Part shown: positions 5,966 to 14,532 of the stretch, in pieces
Layout of the letters: each line of letters starts with the position of its first letter
Position numbering within the stretch: position 1 is the stretch's first letter
DNA from: DASPJQ01 sp035299065
Lineage (GTDB): Bacteria > Bacteroidota > Bacteroidia > Flavobacteriales_D > UBA2798
Direction of reading: 5' to 3'
Assembly (NCBI GenBank): GCA_035299065.1
Contig: DATGXI010000134.1
Span: 1-14,812, forward strand
Length of the DNA stretch: 14,812 bases
Position numbers and translations under genes: made by a program
Notes under the pieces: generated by a model
Database searches by the model: none
Told to the model about the DNA's origin: nothing
The model's input: only the letters and a program-made list of their open reading frames with translations

Positions 5966-8900
5966 GTGTTTAGTCGTGTTTCCATATTGCTTATCCTAAT
6001 GCTTGCCGGTTTTACTTTACAGGCGCAATATGCCGTTAATGATTACGGTAGCGCTGGATCTGGAACCTGGGGAACTGTTGCTATCTGGAACAGGTGGAAT
6101 GGAAGCGCGTGGGTTGCGGCAGGATCTGTTCCCGCTATAACCGATAATGTATGGATTTTGAACGGTCATACAATTAGTCTTGAAGCCAGTCCAAAAAACT
6201 GCAAAGACCTAAATGTTGAAGCAGGCGGAAAAGTGTATACCAATGTTACGGTAAACCGTTACATAAATGTATATGGAAATATTACCTGCAATGGTATAAT
6301 TGGTAATGGGGCAACATTTGACGGTATTGCTTTTAACATTGAAGGTGTAAGTTGCCTTGTAAGTGGTACAGGTTCTTTTGATGCTTCGCGCATTCGAAAA
6401 TCGGTTGCAACCAATCCTACCACAACACTTACTTTGGCCATGAACGTAAACCTTCGTTTTGGTACGTCCAGTGGTACACAAATTTATAATGCAGTTGGAT
6501 CAGCATCGTATTTCCATGTAATCGTTAATAGTGGTGTTACATTAAATCTTACCGGTGGCGCATTTTTGGGTAATGCTGCTATTGATGGAACAAATGGAAA
6601 TACGGCCGGTAGTGCAGCGGGTAGCTATACGGTAAATGGTACAATGATTGTTTCAGGCATTTTTTATATGCGTACAAGTAATCCGGCACCGTATGCTGTT
6701 TCATGCTCTATTGGAGCAACAGGGCTAATAAGGGCCGGTGAGGTAAGTATGAATTTTAGTGGAGCAGGTGCACATACACTTAATATAGCTTCAGGAGGAA
6801 AACTGGAAATAACAGGAACCAACTCAATATCTACTTTTTCTACCGTCAATAATTTTTATAACCTAACTGCAGGAAGTACGGTTGAATATTCAGCAGCTGG
6901 TGCACAAACGGTACGATCAGGACTTACGTATTCAAATGTGATTTTTTCAGGCTCAGGAGCAAAATCTACCGATGGGAATATGACAGTTGGGAGGGACCTT
7001 ACCATTAGCGGATCAGCGGTATTAACACCTGCTACAAATTCAATAACCATTGGAGGTAACTGGTCAAATTACGGCACAGGTGGATTTAACGAAGCAACAT
7101 CAACCGTTATATGGAATGGAAGTAATGCCCAAAGCCTGACAACAACAGGGGGTGAAGATTTTTACCGCATGACAATGAATAATTCTTCTGCTACGGGTCT
7201 TACACCAAACAATCCGCTCTCGGTTAGCAACTTGTTGACCATGACTGACGGGTTATTGTATACAACCAGCGTAAATCTTTTAACACTGAATGTGAATGCA
7301 AGTACAAGCGGTGCAAGCAATGCAAGTTTTGTAACCGGCCCCGTTCGTTATTTGGGTCATAACGCTATGGTTTTTCCAGTTGGAAAAAATTCCGACTATC
7401 AGCCACTGGGAATTTCTGCAGGTGCCGCAGCAGGCGGTCCTTTTTGGACTGAGAATTTTAATAATGGATGTACTTCATTGTGTCTTGGCAGTGCCTATTC
7501 AGGTGTCAACGGAGCTTGGACCATGAGCAATAGCAGCCCTGCTATAGCATGCGGGGTTCCGACAACACCAAATGAATGGTATGTAAGCTGTGCTGAAAAT
7601 GGAAATGCAGCTGGGGCTTGTGGTACAGGATGTGGAGCAAATGCAACCTTGCATGTTGGGAATATATCAACATCGCCAAGTGCCGGATTTTTTTGTCCCA
7701 CAGGTGATTGCGGTGCGGCTTATGATGCAGGAGGGTTATGTGGTGGGTTTGGCGTATCCACTTCAACTATGACAGATAAACGAATGGAATCGCCAGTTAT
7801 TAATTGTACAGGATACAGTTCTATCACATTAAGCTTTAATTACATTGAAGGAGGTGAAACCACAAATGACAATGCCACAGTATGGTATTTTGATGGAAGC
7901 GTATGGTCACAACTCGCTGATATGGCTAAAACCCCAACAGGAACTTGTGGAACACAAGGAACCTGGACAAATTATTTAATCACGTTACCGGCATCTGCAG
8001 ATGGAAATCCGAATGTGAAAATTGGTTTCAGGTGGGTTAATGATGACCTGAGTGCTTCATCAGATCCTTCTTTTGCAGTGGATGATGTCGTATTATCTGT
8101 TTCCGGGCCGGCCACATCTTTCACCTGCGAATATTTTTATGCCGATCCACACGTTTTTGGTTCAACACTGGCACCAACACTCGCGCAAATTGAAAGTTGT
8201 GAGTATTGGATACTTGACCGTGATGCCGGAACAGAAAATAAAAATGTAACACTCAATTGGGACGCCAACAGTTGTTTGGCTGGCGCAACTGTTGATCAAC
8301 GGGTGGCACGATTTGACGGAAGCGTTTGGCAGGATGAAGGAAATACCGGAACAACAGGAACCATGGCCGCAGGCAGTGTCACCAGTAATGTTGTTACTTC
8401 GTTTAGTCCATTTACCATTGGAAGTGTTCCAAGTACCCTGCCCGTTCAGTTATTGACGTTTGTTGTAAAGCCAATTGACAATTCACGCGCCCTCTTAAAT
8501 TGGGAAACCGCAGCCGAAATAAATAATGACCGGTTTGAAATTGAGCGCTCAAAAAACGGAATCGATTTTGAATACATTGGGTCTGTAAAAGGTTGTGGAA
8601 ATTGTAATTCGCAAAAACAGTATGCATATACCGACATCTATCCTTACGAGGATGTTTCCTATTACAGGTTAAAGCAGGTTGATTACGATGGCGAATATGA
8701 ATATTCACCAACGCGTGCAATTGAAATAGCCAATGCGCCAACAGTACAGTTGTTTCCAAATCCAACCAACGGTTCAGAATTGTTTGTAAACGTTGATAAA
8801 TTTGAAACAAATGATGTGTCGATATACGTTACCGACATTGCCGGTAAATTAGTTGTAACAGAAACTGTCGAACTCAAAAACAGTTCAGGTAAATACCGCC

Positions 8901-8992
8901 TGATTTTTGACAGTAAACCTGAGGCAGGTGTATACCTTGTAACTGTAAAATCGGCTCAAAAAACGGTTTCAAGCCGTTTAATTGTCAACTAG
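5966..8992 (+). CDS. Secreted T9SS type A sorting domain protein
   Basis: This 1008-residue exported protein is probably delivered to the cell surface or medium by type IX secretion. A GTG start is forced: a TAG lies in frame at 5957 and the signal peptide (about 1-21, hydrophobic ILLILMLAGFTLQ, then AQ) begins at once. Residues 25-450 are Gly/Ser/Thr/Asn-rich, predicted beta-rich. Residues 455-485 (VTGPVRYLGHNAMVFPVGKN) and 718-770 (CEYFYADP, SCEYWILDRDAGT) look like two halves of one common Bacteroidota module. Between them, about 487-716, sits a Cys-rich jelly-roll-like (MAM / choice-of-anchor-like) domain ending FAVDDVVLSV, with Cys at 502, 506, 529, 542, 552, 556, 577, 582, 592, 614 and 661. 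A fibronectin-III-like segment (about 824-921, LLNWETAAEINNDRFEIERS, YYRLKQVDYDG) precedes the sorting domain (about 928-1008, LFPNPTNG, IYVTDIAGKLV, GVYLVTV). Its substrate or role is unknown. Confidence 0.9.
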   Translation: MFSRVSILLILMLAGFTLQAQYAVNDYGSAGSGTWGTVAIWNRWNGSAWVAAGSVPAITDNVWILNGHTISLEASPKNCKDLNVEAGGKVYTNVTVNRYINVYGNITCNGIIGNGATFDGIAFNIEGVSCLVSGTGSFDASRIRKSVATNPTTTLTLAMNVNLRFGTSSGTQIYNAVGSASYFHVIVNSGVTLNLTGGAFLGNAAIDGTNGNTAGSAAGSYTVNGTMIVSGIFYMRTSNPAPYAVSCSIGATGLIRAGEVSMNFSGAGAHTLNIASGGKLEITGTNSISTFSTVNNFYNLTAGSTVEYSAAGAQTVRSGLTYSNVIFSGSGAKSTDGNMTVGRDLTISGSAVLTPATNSITIGGNWSNYGTGGFNEATSTVIWNGSNAQSLTTTGGEDFYRMTMNNSSATGLTPNNPLSVSNLLTMTDGLLYTTSVNLLTLNVNASTSGASNASFVTGPVRYLGHNAMVFPVGKNSDYQPLGISAGAAAGGPFWTENFNNGCTSLCLGSAYSGVNGAWTMSNSSPAIACGVPTTPNEWYVSCAENGNAAGACGTGCGANATLHVGNISTSPSAGFFCPTGDCGAAYDAGGLCGGFGVSTSTMTDKRMESPVINCTGYSSITLSFNYIEGGETTNDNATVWYFDGSVWSQLADMAKTPTGTCGTQGTWTNYLITLPASADGNPNVKIGFRWVNDDLSASSDPSFAVDDVVLSVSGPATSFTCEYFYADPHVFGSTLAPTLAQIESCEYWILDRDAGTENKNVTLNWDANSCLAGATVDQRVARFDGSVWQDEGNTGTTGTMAAGSVTSNVVTSFSPFTIGSVPSTLPVQLLTFVVKPIDNSRALLNWETAAEINNDRFEIERSKNGIDFEYIGSVKGCGNCNSQKQYAYTDIYPYEDVSYYRLKQVDYDGEYEYSPTRAIEIANAPTVQLFPNPTNGSELFVNVDKFETNDVSIYVTDIAGKLVVTETVELKNSSGKYRLIFDSKPEAGVYLVTVKSAQKTVSSRLIVN

Positions 8993-9014
8993 AAAGGTAT
9001 TTTTTATACATTTG
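8982..9014 (+). promoter_or_regulatory. Candidate Bacteroidota promoter for the symporter cluster
   Basis: TTG at 8982-8984 and TACATTTG at 9007-9014, 22 nt apart, fit the TTG / TAnnTTTG pattern of the Bacteroidota housekeeping sigma factor. The upstream element lies in the last codons of the preceding gene. By comparison with the rnpB promoter here, transcription would start near 9018-9020, only a few bases before the ATG at 9023. The motif is short, so chance occurrence is possible. Confidence 0.4.
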
Positions 9015-9022
9015 GTTCTCCT

Positions 9023-10477
9023 ATGAGCCAACACACAATTCTTCTTACATTTATTTTTGTTTACCTCGCATTAAATATTTATATCGGGTATTGGGCATCA
9101 AAGCGTGTTAACGATTCCAATGACTTTATACAGGCCGGGCGAAGCCTTCCCATGTTTTTTAACGCAACTGCTTTGTTTGCCCTTTGGTTTGGTAGTGAAA
9201 CCGTTTTTGGCGCTTCATCTGAATTCATGAAACATGGTTTGTCGGGTGTAATTGAAGATCCTTTTGGAGGTGTGCTGGCTTTGCTTTTATTCGGGTTCTT
9301 CTTCGTCAGAAAATTATATCGCCTCAATATTTTAACCCTTAGCGATTTGCTGCGCGACAAATATGGAAAGACCGTAGAGTTATTATCAGCCGTTTTCATG
9401 GTGTTTTCTTTTTTTGGCTACATAGCGGCACAAATGCTTGCGATGGGCATTATTTTAAAAAATGTAATACCGGGAATGGAGTTGTACAATGCTATATTAA
9501 TTTGTTCGGTACTTGTTACCATTTACACATTCATTGGTGGCATGTGGGCCGTTACTGTAACCGATTTAATTCACAACATTGTAATTGTTATTGGCTTAAT
9601 TGCGCTGGCCATATTTTTTACCAATCAGGCTGGCGGATTTGGTTCGTTAATGGAAAAATACCATGCCAATCCGGGAAGGACTTTTGAATTTTTTCCGGAG
9701 GATGGTGCGCTTAACTGGACCAACTGGATGAGCGCATGGATGGTGCTAGGTTTTGGCTCGTTGTGTTCCCAGGATATTTTTCAGCGGGCAAATTCGGCAA
9801 AAAATGAACGTGCAGCTGTAAATTCTACCTACTGGGGAGCCGTTTTGTATTTGATAATGGCAGCTCTTCCATTGTATATTGGCTTCGTGGTAAAGTATCA
9901 CTATTATGGCGGAACGGTGAGCGAAGAAATGGATATGCAGCAGTCATTTCCTCAAATTGTACTGGCAGAAGCCCCCTTGGTATTACAGATTTTATTTTTT
10001 GGTTCGGTGCTTTCAGCTGTGTTGAGCGTATGCAGCGGAGCCTTGCTGGCACCAGCCAGTATTATTTCTGAAAACATTGTAAAACCCTTGTCCAAAAACA
10101 AAATGGAGGATAAAAAATTCCTTTGGATATTGCGGTTGTCAGTTGTGTTCATGGCAATTATTTCAACCATTACAGCCTTTGTTGGGGAGGATATTTATGA
10201 ATTGGTAGCCATGTCCTCAATAGTGGGAATGGTGTCGTTACTGGCACCGGTTACAGCGGCCCTTTACTGGAAAAAGGCTTCACGTATGGGGGCTTTGCTC
10301 TCAATGACCTTGGGTTTCACCTGTTGGGCCATATTTGAGTATGTTATTAAACCCGAGTATTATTCATTCCTGCCAGCCTTATTTTTAAGTATTTTGGCGC
10401 TGGTAGCAGGAAGCTACCTGTTTAAGGATAAAGTGGCTGTTGAAATAGAAAAAATGGATAGCCAAACAAACGGTTAA
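9023..10477 (+). CDS. Sodium:solute symporter (SSF) family transporter
   Basis: This 484-residue inner-membrane protein of the SSF (PutP/SGLT) family would drive uptake of an organic solute with sodium; the solute is not identifiable here. About 13 hydrophobic segments are seen, starting at 5-24. Family signs are FIQAGRSLPMFFNATALFALWFGSET in two parts (35-44 and 45-60), the GGMWAVTVTDLIHNIVIVIG segment (172-191), QDIFQRANSAKNERAA (250-265) and SAVLSVCSGALLAPASII (331-348), where Ser335/Ser338 lie in the region of the Na2 site. Length is normal for a 13-helix SSF member. The ATG at 9023 has no Shine-Dalgarno. Three same-strand genes follow at 10, 4 and 2 bp, suggesting co-transcription. Confidence 0.9.
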   Translation: MSQHTILLTFIFVYLALNIYIGYWASKRVNDSNDFIQAGRSLPMFFNATALFALWFGSETVFGASSEFMKHGLSGVIEDPFGGVLALLLFGFFFVRKLYRLNILTLSDLLRDKYGKTVELLSAVFMVFSFFGYIAAQMLAMGIILKNVIPGMELYNAILICSVLVTIYTFIGGMWAVTVTDLIHNIVIVIGLIALAIFFTNQAGGFGSLMEKYHANPGRTFEFFPEDGALNWTNWMSAWMVLGFGSLCSQDIFQRANSAKNERAAVNSTYWGAVLYLIMAALPLYIGFVVKYHYYGGTVSEEMDMQQSFPQIVLAEAPLVLQILFFGSVLSAVLSVCSGALLAPASIISENIVKPLSKNKMEDKKFLWILRLSVVFMAIISTITAFVGEDIYELVAMSSIVGMVSLLAPVTAALYWKKASRMGALLSMTLGFTCWAIFEYVIKPEYYSFLPALFLSILALVAGSYLFKDKVAVEIEKMDSQTNG

Positions 10478-10487
10478 AAAAAAGCAA

Positions 10488-11201
10488 ATGGAAAACCTTG
10501 ATTCAAACTCGCTTGAAAAGCAGCCAATACTTGAGATTAAAACAAAATGGAACCTGTTGGCTATATTTGTTATATTAACACTTCTCAGTCAGGTGGTAGT
10601 TATACTTAGGTCGGTTGATATTTTAAAACTTGTTGATCGTGTAAACAATGGAGACCAGGGTGCAGCCTATATACTGGACCGAACTGAGAGGGAAATAACA
10701 CCACTTATGGGCATATCTGGTCTTGTAGGTATAGCCGCAATTGTTTTTGTTTGCATGTGGTTTTACCGGGCTCATTTAAATAATCACTATGCCGGTATCA
10801 ATTATCTGAAATATTCACCAGGATGGTGCGTGGGATGGTTCTTTATACCATTTGTTCAATTGGTTATGCCGTTTTTAACAACACGTGAAATTTGGAAAGC
10901 AAGTGCCTCTATTAATTCACCACAAGAACATACTTCTTGGTTAGGCAATAAGGTTTCTCCATGGATTAGTGTTTGGTATTTTAGTTTTTTGACATCACTG
11001 GTTGTTTCAATCGGAATTGGTTTTTCAGACTTTGATGCCGCGCTGCGCTATACCACAGATGCAGATGCCGCATTGCGTTATTACAGGTTGCAAGCGTATA
11101 GTCAGCTGGCACAAATTCCCTTTCATACCCTTTCCGGTATTGCTTTAATCATTTTTTCAAAAAAAATAACCGATACACAAGAACAATACAGAGCAAGTTA
11201 A
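10488..11201 (+). CDS. DUF4328 domain membrane protein
   Basis: This 237-residue membrane protein carries the DUF4328 signature. The recognisable core is FYRAHLNNHYAGINYLKYSP (92-111), followed by GWCVGWFFIPFVQLVMPFLT (112-131) and REIWKAS (133-139). Hydrophobic segments are at about 22-40, 75-92, 112-129, 158-178 and 205-223, so about five helices. There is no signal peptide; the N-terminal 20 residues are polar and probably cytoplasmic. The family has no assigned function that I know of. The gene lies 10 bp after the symporter and 4 bp before the cystathionine beta-synthase, so it is probably co-transcribed. A small internal duplication (FDAALRY at 182-188; ADAALRY at 192-198) lies between helices four and five. 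Confidence 0.82.
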   Translation: MENLDSNSLEKQPILEIKTKWNLLAIFVILTLLSQVVVILRSVDILKLVDRVNNGDQGAAYILDRTEREITPLMGISGLVGIAAIVFVCMWFYRAHLNNHYAGINYLKYSPGWCVGWFFIPFVQLVMPFLTTREIWKASASINSPQEHTSWLGNKVSPWISVWYFSFLTSLVVSIGIGFSDFDAALRYTTDADAALRYYRLQAYSQLAQIPFHTLSGIALIIFSKKITDTQEQYRAS

Positions 11202-11205
11202 AATT

Positions 11206-12570
11206 ATGCAGTATTACAACAATATTCTCGAAACAATAGGAAACACCCCATTGGTTAAATTAAACAAGGTGGTGAAGGACATTGACGCCATGGTATTGGC
11301 AAAAATTGAAACCGGTAATCCTGGTAACAGCATCAAAGACCGTATGGCGCTTAAGATGGTTGAAGATGCCGAAAAAGCAGGATTGCTTAAGCCCGGTTAC
11401 ACCATTATTGAAGGTACCAGCGGAAATACAGGAATGGGTCTGGCTATAGCAGCCATTATTAAAGGCTACAAATGTATTTTCACCACTACCGATAAACAAT
11501 CAAAAGAAAAAGTAGATGTGCTGCGCGCTTTTGGTGCCGAGGTAATTGTTTGCCCAACCGATGTTGATCCTGAAGATCCGCGTTCATACTATTCAGTTTC
11601 ATCGCGCCTCGTTAAAGAAGTTCCCAATTCATGGAAGGCAAATCAATACGATAATCCTTCAAACGCCCAGGCGCATTATGAGCAAACTGGTCCTGAAATA
11701 TGGAACCAAACCGATGGAAAAATAACACACCTGGTGGTGGGGGTAGGCACAGGCGGTACCATTTGCGGAACCGGAAAATATTTGAAAGAAAAAAATCCCA
11801 ATATTCAAATTTTGGGAATTGATACATACGGATCGGTTTTCAAAAAGTATAAAGAAACAGGTATTTTTGACAAGAATGAAATTTACCCATACGTTACCGA
11901 AGGTATTGGTGAAGATTTCCTTCCGCAAAACGTAGACTTTAGTGTGATTGATCATTTTGAAAAAGTAACCGATAAGGATGCTGCCATTTACACCCGCGAA
12001 ATTGTAAAGAACGAAGGGATTTTTGTAGGTAACAGTGCAGGAGCTGCTATTGGTGGTTTGTTGCAAATGAAAGATCGTTTCAAAAAAGGCGATGTGGTTG
12101 TGGTTATATTTCACGATCATGGCTCACGCTACCTGGCAAAAATGTTTAACGATGACTGGATGCGTGAAAAGGGATACATTGATAAAAAAGGATTGATTGC
12201 AAGGGATATTGTAAAAAATTCGAAAATCAAAGAGCTCATCACCATTGAATCTTCTAAAAAAGTGAACGATGCAATTAAATTAATGGGCTCAACCGATATT
12301 TCACAAATTCCCGTTACAACTGATAAACGCATTGTAGGTTCGGTAAGCATTTCAAACCTGTTCACCAAAGCCACAAAAAATCCGGAAGTATTGCATGCCA
12401 CCATTGAAACCATTATGCAGCCTGCATTTCCTTTTGTAGACATTACAACACCGGTTGATTCCCTTTCAGGAATGATCAACAGTGAAAACCCTGCAGTGCT
12501 TGTAAAAGATTTTAAAACTGATCAGACCTATATTATTACGCGTTTTGACATCATAAATGCATTGGCATAA
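11206..12570 (+). CDS. Cystathionine beta-synthase with C-terminal CBS domain pair
   Basis: This cytoplasmic PLP enzyme of 454 residues probably condenses serine (or an activated serine) with homocysteine to give cystathionine in transsulfuration. The PLP fold covers about 1-330: Lys44 in NSIKDR forms the Schiff base, TSGNTG (71-76) and GTGGT (181-185) bind substrate and cofactor phosphate, and EGIGEDFLP (232-240), GNSAGA (275-280) and FNDDWM (314-319) match cystathionine beta-synthases better than plain O-acetylserine sulfhydrylases. Residues about 341-454 form a pair of CBS (Bateman) domains, which usually bind adenosyl ligands for regulation. The N-terminal haem-binding extension of animal enzymes is absent. 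It could instead act as a cysteine synthase in vivo; the sequence alone does not exclude this. It lies 4 bp after the DUF4328 gene and 2 bp before the second SpoIIE phosphatase. Confidence 0.9.
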   Translation: MQYYNNILETIGNTPLVKLNKVVKDIDAMVLAKIETGNPGNSIKDRMALKMVEDAEKAGLLKPGYTIIEGTSGNTGMGLAIAAIIKGYKCIFTTTDKQSKEKVDVLRAFGAEVIVCPTDVDPEDPRSYYSVSSRLVKEVPNSWKANQYDNPSNAQAHYEQTGPEIWNQTDGKITHLVVGVGTGGTICGTGKYLKEKNPNIQILGIDTYGSVFKKYKETGIFDKNEIYPYVTEGIGEDFLPQNVDFSVIDHFEKVTDKDAAIYTREIVKNEGIFVGNSAGAAIGGLLQMKDRFKKGDVVVVIFHDHGSRYLAKMFNDDWMREKGYIDKKGLIARDIVKNSKIKELITIESSKKVNDAIKLMGSTDISQIPVTTDKRIVGSVSISNLFTKATKNPEVLHATIETIMQPAFPFVDITTPVDSLSGMINSENPAVLVKDFKTDQTYIITRFDIINALA

Positions 12571-12572
12571 TC

Positions 12573-13925
12573 ATGTTTAAGAAGATTCTTTCGAACGGAG
12601 TTTATCCCGATAATCCTGAAGTGTTAAACAGGAAAATCCGTACGAGCAATCTTATCGCATTTTCAACCATTGCAATCCTTACCTCATTTTCACCCCTGTT
12701 TTTTTATTTCCTGCACCCGTTTGACATGTTTATGTTCATCCTGTTTTATGGCACTGCGGTTATTAATTTTCCGTTACTAAAACGCAGGAAATACATGCTG
12801 GGATTTACCATGAACATAGTAATGGCTTACCTGTATTTTATTTGGGCCATACTTGCCTATGGTTGGGAAGCCAACCTTCAATTTTACCTGGTGGTGATGT
12901 GTTTGGTAGTGGTTATTTTTTACGACAATAAACTTGTTATTAAAGGTTTTTGGCTGGCAACCATTGGTATTTTCTTTGGCACCTTGTTTTATATGCGTGG
13001 CCGAACAGGTATTCTGGACCTTGGGCCGGAATATGATGAATTGAAACACAATGTTGGTTATGCTAACCTGTTTACCGTATTTGTGCTTGTGTGTATTTTA
13101 ATGTTGTTTTTTAAAAATGAAAATCTCAAGTATCAGAAAGTAGTTACCGAAAAAAGCGCCATCATTGAAGAGAAAAACAAGGAAATGCTGGACAGCATTA
13201 ATTACGCGCAGCGCATTCAGTCAGGTTTGCTTCCTTCAAAAGATGAACTCAATGATTTTTATCCGGGATCATTCTTATATTTTAATCCGAAAGATATTGT
13301 AAGCGGTGATTTTTATTGGTTTCATAAAAAAGATAACGTAACCTGGATAGCATGTGGCGATTGTACAGGCCATGGCGTTCCAGGCGCATTAATGAGTGTA
13401 CTTGGAATTAATTTGCTGAACGATATTGTGGAAAGCAGCAAAGCTCATGAACCGGCACAAATTCTGGAAAGCCTGCGCGCAGCTATAATAAAATCACTAA
13501 ATAAAGACCATAAGGAAGAGTATAAGGATGGGATGGATATTTCCTTGTTGAAAATTGAGGAGGGAAAAACTACGCTAACCTATGCCGGTGCCAATAATCC
13601 CATTTATAAAATATCAAGTAACAACCTTGAAGAATTTAAAGCAACAAAACAACCTGTTGGATTAAGTCATGAAATGAAACCCTTTAACCAGGTTGAGGTT
13701 GGTTATACCAAAGGTGACCACATTATTTTGTTTACCGATGGCTTTGCCGACCAGTTTGGGGGGAACTCAAATAAAAAATACATGTACAAGCCATTCAAAG
13801 AATTCCTTGTTAAAATTATTGCTGAGAGCGGTAATGCCGAGCAAAGCCTTCACAGGGAATTTACCAGTTGGCGTGCAAGTGTTGAGCAAATTGACGATGT
13901 TTGCGTCATTGGTCTGAAATTATAG
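12573..13925 (+). CDS. Membrane-bound SpoIIE/PP2C serine phosphatase
   Basis: This 450-residue protein has an N-terminal membrane domain of about six helices (26-47, 53-68, 75-97, 103-118, 124-141, 164-180) and a short coiled coil (183-207). The cytoplasmic SpoIIE/PP2C domain spans 208-450. Metal-binding Asp residues are visible: Asp246 (SGDFYW), Asp263 (GDCTGHG), Asp319/Asp322 (KDGMD), Asp389 (FTDGFADQFGG) and Asp441/442 (DDVCVIG). It should dephosphorylate a Ser/Thr-phosphorylated partner, typically a STAS-domain antagonist; no such gene is in the window. The catalytic domain closely resembles that of the 1057-residue propeller protein, including the SINYAQRIQ linker, so the two are paralogues with different sensor regions. 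It starts 2 bp after the cystathionine beta-synthase stop and is probably the last gene of that transcription unit. Confidence 0.92.
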   Translation: MFKKILSNGVYPDNPEVLNRKIRTSNLIAFSTIAILTSFSPLFFYFLHPFDMFMFILFYGTAVINFPLLKRRKYMLGFTMNIVMAYLYFIWAILAYGWEANLQFYLVVMCLVVVIFYDNKLVIKGFWLATIGIFFGTLFYMRGRTGILDLGPEYDELKHNVGYANLFTVFVLVCILMLFFKNENLKYQKVVTEKSAIIEEKNKEMLDSINYAQRIQSGLLPSKDELNDFYPGSFLYFNPKDIVSGDFYWFHKKDNVTWIACGDCTGHGVPGALMSVLGINLLNDIVESSKAHEPAQILESLRAAIIKSLNKDHKEEYKDGMDISLLKIEEGKTTLTYAGANNPIYKISSNNLEEFKATKQPVGLSHEMKPFNQVEVGYTKGDHIILFTDGFADQFGGNSNKKYMYKPFKEFLVKIIAESGNAEQSLHREFTSWRASVEQIDDVCVIGLKL

Positions 13926-13975
13926 GTTCAGATACATGGTTTAGACCTGGCTTAAAGCGTCTAATGTCCAGGTTC

Positions 13976-14006
13976 TTGCGTCATACATTAATTTTATCTA
14001 TCTTTG
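13976..14006 (+). promoter_or_regulatory. Promoter of rnpB
   Basis: TTG at 13976-13978 and TATCTTTG at 13999-14006, separated by 20 nt, match the Bacteroidota TTG / TAnnTTTG consensus. The RNase P RNA P1 stem begins at 14011, 5 nt after the downstream element, where transcription should begin. This agreement supports both calls. Confidence 0.75.
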
Positions 14007-14010
14007 CTTT

Positions 14011-14409
14011 AAGATCCGGTTCATTCTATCGCTTTATTCACCGCGGGATGGGTCCATTTGGTACATGTTTCGGTGAATAAGGAGGAAAGTCCGCGCAGTA
14101 CAGGGCAACCTGCCACCTAACGGGTGGGCATATACGTTGTAAAGCGTGTATGACGGAAAGTGCCACAGAAAATAGGTAGCCTTCGGGTAATAGTGAAAAC
14201 GCGGGGTAAGAGCCCACGATATGTCCTGGTAACAGGCGTAATGGTAAACCACAGGTACTGAAAGGCCATGTAAGTTAAGGGTTAAGGGCTGCCCGCCCTT
14301 AGGTTCCGCAAGGTTCCACCTTAACGGGTAGGCTGCTATATCCGGTTGGTGACAACCGGAACAGATAAATGATAGAACTCGACAGAACGCGGCTTACAGG
14401 CCGGATCTT
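14011..14409 (+). ncRNA. rnpB: RNase P RNA, bacterial type A
   Basis: This is the catalytic RNA of RNase P, which matures the 5' ends of tRNAs. Conserved blocks appear in order: GAGGAAAGTCCG (14082-14093, P4 5' side), GGGGTAAGAGCCCAC (from about 14202), GGTAGGCTGCT (from about 14326, the L15 region that pairs with tRNA CCA), AGATAAATGATAGAA and ACAGAACGCGGCTTACAGG (14382-14400, P4 3' side). Helices are visible: P1 14011-14019/14401-14409, P2 14024-14030/14371-14377, P3 14034-14043/14071-14080 and P18 14341-14348/14353-14360 capped by a GTGA tetraloop. About 399 nt is a normal size for this class. The ends are set from P1 and the promoter, so they may be off by a few bases. Confidence 0.96.
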
Positions 14410-14416
14410 TTTTTTC
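14401..14416 (+). terminator. T-tract ending rnpB
   Basis: The 3' strand of P1 (CCGGATC) runs straight into eight Ts (14408-14415). P1 closes over the whole RNA, so this is not a local hairpin terminator, but no other termination signal is seen before the next gene. Transcription probably ends within the T-tract, with processing to the final 3' end. Confidence 0.45.
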
Positions 14417-14532
14417 TTCCTGGTTGCCACGGCTTGGTATTCACCATATATAAAAACGAATTGGTAGAATATTTAAAAAGCCATGTAAAACTTCCTCCTT
14501 TTTTTACTAAATTTTATGCGCCAATTTTTTAT

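Noticed and set aside
8961..8979. Hairpin AAACGG/CCGTTT as a terminator of the T9SS gene
   Set aside because: The stem is only 6 bp, lies inside the coding sequence and is not followed by a T-run.
13945..13973. ACCTGG/CCAGGT hairpin as a terminator after the second SpoIIE gene
   Set aside because: The stem is 6 bp with a 17-nt loop and no T-run; it also abuts the rnpB promoter.
14034..14252. Minus-strand open frame of 72 codons
   Set aside because: It lies wholly within RNase P RNA, whose conserved helices explain the sequence.
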